64,000 bases of DNA from NCBI RefSeq assembly GCF_029917005.1, contig NZ_CP123967.1, positions 186,001 through 250,000 of the forward strand, written 5' to 3'. How positions within the stretch are numbered: position 1 is the stretch's first letter; every line of letters starts with the position of its first letter. Position numbers and translations under genes: made by a program. This document shows, one piece after another, positions 6,604-14,825 of this stretch. This stretch comes from Tessaracoccus lacteus (GTDB taxonomy: Bacteria > Actinomycetota > Actinomycetes > Propionibacteriales > Propionibacteriaceae). The notes under the pieces are model-generated. The model worked only from the letters and a program-made list of their open reading frames with translations. It was not told the DNA's origin and ran no database searches.

Positions 6604-8580
6604 ATGGAATCCCGGCCCCGACTTCCCCGTCGCCTGAGCCTCGCTGGCCTGCTCGCCGTCGTGGTGGCCTTCGCCCTGCCCGTCGCGTTTGTGCTTGCCG
6701 CCGGCGCCGCGCCCTACGAGGCCATCGTTCGAGTATTCCCCGGGAACGCGGTCGCGGTGACGACGACGATCCTGCAGGTGATCGCGGAGCTCGCCGGGGT
6801 CATCACTGTCGGCGCGCTGGTGCTCGTGCTGTTCCTGCGCGACGCAACCTCCAAGGAGGCGTTCCAGCTGAAGCCGGGCCTCGACCTGGCGATCGCGCGG
6901 GTCGCAGCCCCGATCTGGTCGCTGGCCGCCGGCCTGCTGATCATCTTCAACGCGCTCGACACCACCGGCGTGCCGCTCTCGGCCCTCGGCCAGGCCGGCG
7001 CCCTCGGCTACGTCTTCGGTGCGGCAAGCAACTCCGGCATGACCATCCTCCGGTTCGGGGCGGCGGCGCTGGTTGCCGTCGCGCTGACGCTCGCCCGCCG
7101 CTGGCCGACGCTGCTCATCTCGCTGTGGGCCTCGGCCATCGCGATCCTCGCTCCGCTCGTCACCGGCCAGGTGCTGGTCGGGCCGTCGCACGACCTCGGC
7201 GGTGACGCCGCGGTCATCCAGGCCGTCGCGGTGTACCCGCTGCTCGGCGTGCTGGCCGTGTTGGCCATCATGGCCGCCTGTGGTGAACTCCCCGGGCCCG
7301 CGACGTGGCGCCGGTTCGTCGGTTGCGCGGCCGTCGCGATCCCCGTCGTCGTGATCGCCGACGGCGTCGTCACCTGGTTCAAACTGGCCGGCACCGGGCT
7401 CCTAGCCTCCGCCACCGGCCAGCTGATCGTCACCCGCTGGGTCGCGCTGGCGGTGCTGATCGCCGCCGTCGCATGGCTCTCGGTCGCCCGGCGCCGCGAC
7501 ACCCTGCAGACCGCTGCGCCGTCCGCGCTGGCGCTCGCACTGCTCGCCGTCGGGTCCTGGATCGCGCTCAGCGTCGCCATGACCCGCGAACCCCCGCCGC
7601 AGTACTTCGTCCCGACCTCGGTGCAGGAGGTCTTCCTCGGCTTCGACGTCACCGCGGCCCCGACCTGGGCCGTGGTCGCCACCCACTGGCGGCTGAACCT
7701 GCTGTTCTTCGCCATCGCCGCGGTGGGCGTCACGCTCTATCTCGTCGGGGTGCGCAGCGCCAACCAACGGGGCGTCAAGTGGCCCGTCGGCCGCACCGTC
7801 GCGTGGGTGCTCGGCTGGGTCGTCGTGGTCGTCGCCACCAGCTCCGGGATCGGCAAGTACTCCGGCCCGCACTTCGGCATCCACATGGTCATGCACATGA
7901 CGCTGTCGATGCTGGTGCCCGTGCTGCTGTCGATGGGCGGTGTAGTGACGCTGACGCTGCGCGCGTCGCGCTCCGACGCGCCCGTTCACTCGCTGCACCA
8001 CTGGGTCAGCTGGCTGATGCGCTGGGGACTGACCAAGTTCCTGTACAACCCGATCGTCGCGTTCACGCTGTTCATCTCGTCCTACTACGGCCTGTACTTC
8101 ACCGGGCTGTTCGACTTCCTGATGCGCTTCCACTGGGGCCACCAGCTGATGAACCTGCACTTCCTCGTCGTGGGTTACCTCTACTACTCGCTCATCATCG
8201 GCGTCGACCGCGGCCCCAAGCCGCTGCCGCACATCGGCAAGCTCGGCCTCGCCATGGCTGCCATGCCGTTCCACGCATTCTTCGGCGTCATCCTGATGAA
8301 CACCGGATCGATCATCGCCAAGAGCTACTACGAGTGGCTCACCCTGCCGTGGGCCGACCTCGCCGCGGCCCAGGAACTGGGCGGCGGAGTGGCATGGGTC
8401 GGCGGCGAGCTGCCGTCGCTCATCGTCGTGATCGCGCTCGGCTTCCAGTGGGCCAAACAGGACCGACGCGAGGCCGCCCGCAAGGACCGCCACTACGACT
8501 CGGGCCTCGACACCGAGTACGAGGACTACAACCGGATGCTCGAGAGGCTCGCCGCCCGCGATCAGGAGGCCAAGCAGTGA
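6604..8580 (+). CDS. CopD domain / CtaG-type fusion, copper-handling membrane protein
   Basis: A 658-aa polytopic membrane protein. The N-terminal half (to about residue 330) resembles the CopD copper-transport domain. The C-terminal half (about 390-640) resembles caa3-type CtaG, which delivers copper to cytochrome c oxidase. A His/Met-rich helix, PHFGIHMVMHMTLSML near residue 422, is a plausible copper site. AGGAG precedes ATG 6604. The stop overlaps the GTG start of the CopA gene, so the two are translationally coupled. The context indicates copper import or cofactor assembly paired with export. Confidence 0.88.
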   Translation: MESRPRLPRRLSLAGLLAVVVAFALPVAFVLAAGAAPYEAIVRVFPGNAVAVTTTILQVIAELAGVITVGALVLVLFLRDATSKEAFQLKPGLDLAIARVAAPIWSLAAGLLIIFNALDTTGVPLSALGQAGALGYVFGAASNSGMTILRFGAAALVAVALTLARRWPTLLISLWASAIAILAPLVTGQVLVGPSHDLGGDAAVIQAVAVYPLLGVLAVLAIMAACGELPGPATWRRFVGCAAVAIPVVVIADGVVTWFKLAGTGLLASATGQLIVTRWVALAVLIAAVAWLSVARRRDTLQTAAPSALALALLAVGSWIALSVAMTREPPPQYFVPTSVQEVFLGFDVTAAPTWAVVATHWRLNLLFFAIAAVGVTLYLVGVRSANQRGVKWPVGRTVAWVLGWVVVVVATSSGIGKYSGPHFGIHMVMHMTLSMLVPVLLSMGGVVTLTLRASRSDAPVHSLHHWVSWLMRWGLTKFLYNPIVAFTLFISSYYGLYFTGLFDFLMRFHWGHQLMNLHFLVVGYLYYSLIIGVDRGPKPLPHIGKLGLAMAAMPFHAFFGVILMNTGSIIAKSYYEWLTLPWADLAAAQELGGGVAWVGGELPSLIVVIALGFQWAKQDRREAARKDRHYDSGLDTEYEDYNRMLERLAARDQEAKQ

Positions 8581-10835
8581 CCGCGACGCACGAGGATTCG
8601 CTCATCGAGCTCGAGATCTCCGGCATGACGTGCGCGGCGTGCGCGAACCGGATCGAGAAGAAGCTCCGCAAGATCGACGGCGTCACCGCCACGGTCAACT
8701 ACGCCACCAACCGCGCGACCGTCGTCGGGATCGATGACGCCGCCACCGCGATCGCAGCGGTCGAGAAGGCCGGCTACGGGGCGCACGAGCGGGTCGCCGA
8801 CGACGACATGTGGTCCCGGCGGGCCACCGAGGCGCACATCTCGTCGCTGCGCCGCCGCCTGATCGTCGCCGCCGCGCTCGCCGTGCCGCTCATGGACATC
8901 ACCATCGTGCTGGCGCTGGCCCCGCACCTGAGGTTCCCCGGGTGGGAGCTCGTCTGCCTCGTGCTGGCGCTGCCGATCGTCACCTGGTGCGCCTGGCCGT
9001 TCCACAAGGCAACGTTCCGCAACCTGCGGCACGGCGCAGTCAGCATGGACACGCTGGTCAGCCTGGGCATCATCGCGTCCTTCGGCTGGGCTGTCGCGAC
9101 GCTGCTGTTCGGCCTCGGGGAGGCCTCCGACAAGGGCTTCTGGCTAGGCTTCGGCGCCACTCCGGAGGGGGCGAACTCCGTCTACCTCGACGTCGCGGCC
9201 GGCATGACGACGTTCCAGCTGGCCGGCCGCTACTTCGAAACCCGTTCCCGGCGGAAGGCCGGCGACGTGCTCGGCGCGCTGCACGCCCTTGCCGCGACGT
9301 CGGTGCGGCTCCTGCGCGACGGCGTCGAGACCGTCGTGCCCGTCGCCCAGCTCCAGCAGGGTGACACCTTCGTGGTGCTGCCCGGCGAGACCATCGCCAC
9401 CGACGGCGTCGTCACGGCCGGCGCGGCGGCGGTCGACCAGTCGATGCTCACCGGCGAGCCGGTCCCTGCCTCCGTGCGCGTCGGCGATCAGGTCACGGGC
9501 GGCACCGTCTCCACCGATGCACGCCTCGAGGTCCGCGCCACCGCCGTCGGCGCCCACACGCAGCTCGCGCAGATGGCGGCCCTGACCGAGGACGCACAGG
9601 CGCGCAAGTCCCAGGTGCAGCGCCTCGTCGACCGCATCATCACCTGGTTCGTCCCGACCATCATCGGTATCGCGGTCCTCACCACCGTCGGCTGGGCGCT
9701 CGCCGGCGCGCCGCTGCAGCAGGCCTACGGCATCGGCATCGCCGTGCTGATCATCGCCTGCCCCTGCTCGCTCGGCCTCGCGACCCCCACCGCGCTGATG
9801 GTCGGCATCGGCCGCGGCGCCACCCTCGGGGTGCTCATCAAGGGCCACGACGCGCTGGAGGCATCCGGCGCCATCACCACCGTCGTCCTCGACAAGACCG
9901 GCACTCTGACGACGGGAAGGATGACCGTCGCGGAGGTGGCCGGCTCCGACTCGTCGCTCGCCCTCGCGGCCGCCGTCGAGAAGGGCTCGGAGCACTCGAT
10001 CGCCCGCGCGATCGACGCCGAGGCCGAAGCCCGTGGGGTCGACGTCCGCGACGCCACCGACTACCGGGCGCTGCCCGGGCTCGGCGCCAGCGCCGTCGTC
10101 GACGGTCGCGACGTCGTGATCGCCAACCGCGCCTACTTTGCCGCGGAGGGGGTCGACCTCCCGGCCGACCTGCAGCAGGCCGTCGACCGCGCCGCCGACC
10201 GGGGCGACTCGGTGTCGATCGTCTCCGTCGACGGGGCCCCCGTGGGCGTGGTCGCGCTGGCTGACACCCTCAAGCCCGACGCCAGGCAGGCCATCGCCGC
10301 GCTCAAGGCCCAGGGGCTCCGCACCGTCGTGCTCACCGGCGACTCGCAGGCCGCCGGACGTCGGATCGCCGCCGAGCTCGGGGTCGACGACGTCATGGCG
10401 GAGGTGCTCCCCGCGCAGAAGGCCGAGGAGATCCGGAGGTTGCAGGAATGCGGCGAGTGCGTCGCGATGGTGGGCGACGGCATCAACGACGCCATCGCGC
10501 TCGCCACCGCCGACCTGGGGCTGGGCGTCGTCAACGGCACCGACATCGCTCTGAAGGCCGCCGACATCATCCTCGTCCGCGACGACCTGTCCGTCATCGC
10601 CGACGCCGTCGGGCTGTCGCGCCGCACGCTGAAGACCATCAAGGTCAACCTGGTGTGGGCCTTCGCCTACAACATGGCCGCGGTGCCGATCGCGGCCGCC
10701 GGCCTGCTCAACCCGCTGATTGCCGCGGGCGCCATGGCGCTGTCCAGCGTCCTGGTCGTGCAGAACTCGCTGCGCCTGCAGAACTACGGCACCAGGCGCA
10801 CCAGCCCCGACGAGGACTTCGAGCTGATCGGCTGA
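8577..10835 (+). CDS. copA: Copper-translocating P1B-type ATPase
   Basis: A 752-aa cation pump. An N-terminal heavy-metal domain has MTCAAC (residues 16-21). The transmembrane CPC motif (ACPCSLGLATP) is at about 395, the phosphorylation site DKTGT at 439, the actuator motif TGEP in the A domain, and the hinge GDGIND at about 633-638. CPC plus the C-terminal NMAAVPIAA and MALSSV segments indicate Cu(I) specificity (P1B-1). The nucleotide-binding SEHP motif reads SEHS here. GTG 8577 overlaps the previous stop; AGGAGG lies seven bases upstream. It probably exports Cu(I) from the cytosol or supplies it to oxidase assembly together with the upstream CtaG-like protein. Confidence 0.93.
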   Translation: MTATHEDSLIELEISGMTCAACANRIEKKLRKIDGVTATVNYATNRATVVGIDDAATAIAAVEKAGYGAHERVADDDMWSRRATEAHISSLRRRLIVAAALAVPLMDITIVLALAPHLRFPGWELVCLVLALPIVTWCAWPFHKATFRNLRHGAVSMDTLVSLGIIASFGWAVATLLFGLGEASDKGFWLGFGATPEGANSVYLDVAAGMTTFQLAGRYFETRSRRKAGDVLGALHALAATSVRLLRDGVETVVPVAQLQQGDTFVVLPGETIATDGVVTAGAAAVDQSMLTGEPVPASVRVGDQVTGGTVSTDARLEVRATAVGAHTQLAQMAALTEDAQARKSQVQRLVDRIITWFVPTIIGIAVLTTVGWALAGAPLQQAYGIGIAVLIIACPCSLGLATPTALMVGIGRGATLGVLIKGHDALEASGAITTVVLDKTGTLTTGRMTVAEVAGSDSSLALAAAVEKGSEHSIARAIDAEAEARGVDVRDATDYRALPGLGASAVVDGRDVVIANRAYFAAEGVDLPADLQQAVDRAADRGDSVSIVSVDGAPVGVVALADTLKPDARQAIAALKAQGLRTVVLTGDSQAAGRRIAAELGVDDVMAEVLPAQKAEEIRRLQECGECVAMVGDGINDAIALATADLGLGVVNGTDIALKAADIILVRDDLSVIADAVGLSRRTLKTIKVNLVWAFAYNMAAVPIAAAGLLNPLIAAGAMALSSVLVVQNSLRLQNYGTRRTSPDEDFELIG

Positions 10836-10844
10836 TTCCGCCGG

Positions 10845-10858
10845 TTGTCAGGTGACAA
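10845..10858. promoter_or_regulatory. Short inverted repeat after copA
   Basis: TTGTCA and TGACAA separated by two G's, extendable by a base or two at each side. It lies ten bases after the copA stop and upstream of the GT2 gene. It could be an operator or a weak terminator stem; there is no U tract, so I favour an operator. Confidence 0.35.
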
Positions 10859-10966
10859 TTGGTCCGGCCAGAGTGAGTTGCGCCGGGTCCGTTGCCCTGG
10901 GTTAGCATGGGCCCAACTCGCCGGGGGGGCGTGAGACGGCCATCCGAGCGGGCAAAGGAAGATTAC

Positions 10967-13240
10967 ATGGGGCGCACACCGCGTCGGCAGTGGGGAGCTG
11001 AGCGCTTCACCGCGCCGATGGCGATCATGCACGACCGCCCGTCGAGCCGGGAGATCCTGCTGAACCGCATCGCGATCATCGTCACGATCTTCGCGTGGCT
11101 CATGTACTCCGTCACCACGGTGGTGCGCGAGTTCGTCGAGGGCAGGGCCAACACGCTGAGGTTCATCCTCGAGTCAGCCTCCTACCTCGTCGTCGTCACG
11201 GCGCTGACCTTCTCGGCCCTCATGTACCTCCTCGCGCGCCAGGGCGCCCTCTACCGCTTCCGCGACCACGTCCGCGTCCCCCGCGGAGCGCTCGACCGCC
11301 ACTTTGAGGACTACGACAAGGGCATCACCGTCCTCATCCCGTCGTACCGTGAGGAGCCGGACGTCGTCGCCAAGACCGTCTGGTCGGCGGCGCTGCAGGA
11401 GTTCCCCACCAAGCGCGTGGTGCTGCTGATCGACGATCCACCGACCCCCGACAATGACGAGAACGCCGAGTTGCTGCGCCGCGCCCGCGAACTGCCCGCC
11501 GTCGTGATGGAGGCGCTGGAGGAGCCGCGCCGTCGCGTCGCCGAGACCCTCGACCGGCTCCGCGACGACCTCGCCAACGCCGGGGGCGCCACCCCCACGC
11601 ATGCGGCCACCGTCTCCGAGGCCTACCACTTCGCCGCGGACTGGCTGGAAGCCCGCGCGGCCGCCCACCCGCTGGTCGACCACACCGATGCCTTCTATGC
11701 GGACCGTGTCCTGATCGGGCTGGCCGGCGACCTGCGGCTGACGACCATTGCGCTCGACGGCGCAGTCGAGGCCGGCGAGTCCCCGGACGCCGACCGCCTG
11801 CTCCAGCTCCAGAACCGGCTCGTGTGGATCTTCACCGCGGAGATCGCGTCGTTCGAGCGCAAGCAGTACGTGTCGCTGTCGCACGAGGCCAACAAGGCCA
11901 TGAACCTCAACTCGTACATCGCGCTGATGGGCCACGACTGGTTGTACCAGCCCACCGGCGACGGTGTCGCCCTCATCCCGTGCGAGCACGGCGAGGAGCC
12001 CGACCTCCGGGTCCCCGACACCGAGTACCTGCTGACCCTCGACGCCGACTCGATGCTCCTGCGCGACTACTGCGTGCGGCTCGTGGCGCTGCTGGAGGAG
12101 CCGGGCAACGAGCGCGTCGCCGTCACGCAGACGCCCTACTCGTCGTACCGCGGCGCGCCGAGCCGCATCGAGCGGATCGCGGGCGCCACCACCGACATCC
12201 AGCACATCCTGCACCAGGGCATGACGTACTACGGGGCGACTTTCTGGGTCGGCGCCAACGCCGTGATCCGCAAGCAGGCGCTGCTCGACATCGCCGAGTA
12301 CCAGAGCGTCGGCGGCTACGACATCGCCACCTACATCCAGGACCGCACGGTCATTGAGGACACCGAGTCCAGCATCGACCTCGGCACCAAGGGCTGGACG
12401 CTCGTGAACTACCCGGAGCGGCTCAGCTACTCGGCGACGCCGCCCGACTTCGGCTCGCTGATCGTCCAGCGCCGCCGCTGGGCCAACGGTGGCCTGCTGA
12501 TCCTCCCGAAGCTGGCCCGCCAGCTGCGGGAGCGACGCTTCCGCCGGGACCGCATCCTGCACCGCGAGGTGATGCTCCGCGTCAACTACATGGCCTCGAT
12601 CGCCTGGGCCAGCTTCGGCCTAGTGTTCCTGCTCGGCTACCCCTACGACTCCCGGCTGCTCAGCCCCTGGGTGATCCTCGCCGCCGCGCCCTACTTCATC
12701 TGCCAGGCCAGCGACCTGCGCTACTCCGGGCACCGCGCGAGCGACATCTTCCGGATCTACGGCTTCAACCTCGTGCTGCTGGCCGTGAACCTCGCAGGCG
12801 TGGTGAAATCCGTGCAGCAGGCGCTGACGAACGAGAAGATCCCCTTCGCCCGCACGCCGAAGGTCCGCAACCGGACGGCCTCGCCCGGCCTGTACATCCT
12901 GGTGCCGTACCTGATCGTCGGCTTCTCGGTGTTCACCCTGGTGCGGGACATCTTCGCGCAGAACTGGGGCAACGCGATCTTCGCCGGGTTCAACGGCGCC
13001 CTGTGCCTGTGGGCGATCATCGCCTACATCGGCGTCAGGAACTCCGTCGTCGACGTGGTCGTGGGAGCCGTCGACTGGCTGTTCGTCCCTAAGAGGAGGA
13101 AGAAGCTGGCCCCTGTGCCGGTCGGCCCGCGCGAGGGGGCCGCCGTCGACTGGCGGGGCATTCTCTACCACGGCGACCGCAGGCTCGGTCGCGACGTGGC
13201 GCGCAAGAACGACATCCGCCGTCGAGTGAGCCCCCGCTAG
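10967..13240 (+). CDS. Processive family 2 glycosyltransferase (polysaccharide synthase)
   Basis: A 757-aa membrane synthase. Two N-terminal helices (about 30-90) precede a cytosolic GT2 domain with the processive signature: Asp156/157 (LLIDD), Asp359/361 (LDADS), Asp465 (IEDTE) and QRRRW at 501-505. Four or more C-terminal helices follow, as in cellulose, chitin and hyaluronan synthases. No PilZ motif is visible. An insert between the first and second Asp motifs (about 160-340) is long and charged. ATG 10967 has AAGGAAG upstream; an outer start at 10892 lacks such support. The GH18 gene starts 16 bases after the stop. It probably polymerises and extrudes a polymer; the sugar is unknown. Confidence 0.85.
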   Translation: MGRTPRRQWGAERFTAPMAIMHDRPSSREILLNRIAIIVTIFAWLMYSVTTVVREFVEGRANTLRFILESASYLVVVTALTFSALMYLLARQGALYRFRDHVRVPRGALDRHFEDYDKGITVLIPSYREEPDVVAKTVWSAALQEFPTKRVVLLIDDPPTPDNDENAELLRRARELPAVVMEALEEPRRRVAETLDRLRDDLANAGGATPTHAATVSEAYHFAADWLEARAAAHPLVDHTDAFYADRVLIGLAGDLRLTTIALDGAVEAGESPDADRLLQLQNRLVWIFTAEIASFERKQYVSLSHEANKAMNLNSYIALMGHDWLYQPTGDGVALIPCEHGEEPDLRVPDTEYLLTLDADSMLLRDYCVRLVALLEEPGNERVAVTQTPYSSYRGAPSRIERIAGATTDIQHILHQGMTYYGATFWVGANAVIRKQALLDIAEYQSVGGYDIATYIQDRTVIEDTESSIDLGTKGWTLVNYPERLSYSATPPDFGSLIVQRRRWANGGLLILPKLARQLRERRFRRDRILHREVMLRVNYMASIAWASFGLVFLLGYPYDSRLLSPWVILAAAPYFICQASDLRYSGHRASDIFRIYGFNLVLLAVNLAGVVKSVQQALTNEKIPFARTPKVRNRTASPGLYILVPYLIVGFSVFTLVRDIFAQNWGNAIFAGFNGALCLWAIIAYIGVRNSVVDVVVGAVDWLFVPKRRKKLAPVPVGPREGAAVDWRGILYHGDRRLGRDVARKNDIRRRVSPR

Positions 13241-13256
13241 GGCCCGAGAGGAATCC

Positions 13257-14822
13257 ATGTCCACGAGATACTCCGGCCGTCGCCTCTCCCCGGTGCGGCT
13301 CGTCGTGCTGCTGGCCGTCGTCGCGGCGCTGATATCCGGTCTCGTCTACGCCTACTCCTGGACCCGCGACGCCCTGGGCTCCCGGGGGGACGCGCACTGG
13401 TTCTCGGCCTACGTGGACGTCACCGCGACCCCCACCTACACCTTCGAGGCTGCCACAGAACCGCATCAGAAGATCGCGACGCTCGGCTTCGTCGTCGCCA
13501 GCTCCCCGACGACGTGCGAGGCGAGCTGGGGGACGTACTACTCGCTCGACGGGGCCGACGGCGACCTCGACCTGACGCGTCGCATCGCGCGGCTCACCCG
13601 TGCCGGCGGGGACGTCATCGTCTCCCTCGGCGGGGCCGCGAACAGCGAGCTCGCGCTCGTCTGCGACTCGGTGGCGGACCTGCAGGCGCAGTACCGGTCG
13701 GTCGTCGACACCTACTCGCTGGAGACCCTCGACTTCGACATCGAGGGCACGGCCCTGGATGACACCGCGGCCAACCAGCGGCGCGCGGAGGCCGTCGCGG
13801 CCCTCCAGCAGGAGCGCGCAGCCGCCGGCGACGACCCGCTGAAGGTCTGGGTCACGCTCCCGGTCTCGGCCGACGGGCTACCCGCCTCCGCGGTCGCCGT
13901 CGTCACGGCCTTCCTCGACGCCGGGGTCGACCTGGCGGGCGTCAACGCGATGACGATGGACTTCGGCGGCGGCGACGCGGCGAAGAACCAGGCCGACGTG
14001 GCCATCGCCGCGCTGCGGCGCACGCATGACCAGCTGGTCGCCATCTACGCCGACCGCGGCGAGTCACTGGGCGACAGGGAGGCGTGGGCCCGGATCGGGG
14101 CGACGCCGATGATCGGCCAGAACGACGTGGTCAGCGAGGTCTTCAGCCTGGACAACGCCCGCGCGCTGAACGAGTTCGCCACGGAGGTGGGGCTCGGCCG
14201 GATGTCGATGTGGTCCGCCAACCGTGACCGCACCTGCTCCGACGCCTACGCCGACGTCTCTGTCGTATCCGACTCGTGCAGCGGCGTTGAGCAGGACGGC
14301 GAGTCGTTCGGCGCCATCCTGGCGAAGGGGTTCACCAGCAGTGGGGATGCGCCGTCGCCGACCCCGAGCGCATCCGCATCCGCGACGGCCCGCGCCGACC
14401 AGGTGGTCGACGACCCGAGTACCAGCCCGTACCCGGTGTGGGCCGAGGAGTCGTCCTACCCGCAGGGCACCCGGATCGTCTGGCGGCGCAACGTCTACGA
14501 GGCGAAGTGGTGGACCCAGGGGGACCAGCCCGACGACCCGACGGTTGCCGCCAGCGACACCCCGTGGCGGCTGATCGGGCCGGTGCTGGAGGGCGAGTCC
14601 CCGTCCCCCGAGGCGACGCTGCCCGCCGACTTCTTCCCGACGTGGGACGCCGCCACGGTCTACGAGGAGGGCGACGAGGTGATGCTTGACGGCGGCGCCT
14701 ACCGGGCCAGGTGGTGGACGCAGGGGGACAATCCCGTTTCGGGGCAGGTCAACCCCGGCACCTCTCCATGGGAGAAGCTGACGAGCGCGGAGATCACCAA
14801 GCTCCTCAAGACTGAGGGCTAA
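13257..14822 (+). CDS. Membrane-anchored GH18 chitinase-like protein with two chitin-binding modules
   Basis: A 521-aa exported protein. An uncleaved signal-anchor helix (about 14-34) follows a basic N-terminus. A GH18 barrel (about 45-340) has the catalytic DxDxE in LDFDIEG: Asp159, Asp161, Glu163. A Ser/Pro/Ala linker (about 360-385) leads to two ChtBD3/CBM5-12-like modules sharing the WWTQGD motif (about residues 418-426 and 482-487). All catalytic residues are present, so hydrolytic activity on a GlcNAc-type polymer is plausible. It is in an operon with the GT2 synthase, which suggests processing of the same polymer. RBS GAGAGGAA before ATG 13257. Confidence 0.85.
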   Translation: MSTRYSGRRLSPVRLVVLLAVVAALISGLVYAYSWTRDALGSRGDAHWFSAYVDVTATPTYTFEAATEPHQKIATLGFVVASSPTTCEASWGTYYSLDGADGDLDLTRRIARLTRAGGDVIVSLGGAANSELALVCDSVADLQAQYRSVVDTYSLETLDFDIEGTALDDTAANQRRAEAVAALQQERAAAGDDPLKVWVTLPVSADGLPASAVAVVTAFLDAGVDLAGVNAMTMDFGGGDAAKNQADVAIAALRRTHDQLVAIYADRGESLGDREAWARIGATPMIGQNDVVSEVFSLDNARALNEFATEVGLGRMSMWSANRDRTCSDAYADVSVVSDSCSGVEQDGESFGAILAKGFTSSGDAPSPTPSASASATARADQVVDDPSTSPYPVWAEESSYPQGTRIVWRRNVYEAKWWTQGDQPDDPTVAASDTPWRLIGPVLEGESPSPEATLPADFFPTWDAATVYEEGDEVMLDGGAYRARWWTQGDNPVSGQVNPGTSPWEKLTSAEITKLLKTEG

Positions 14823-14825
14823 GGA

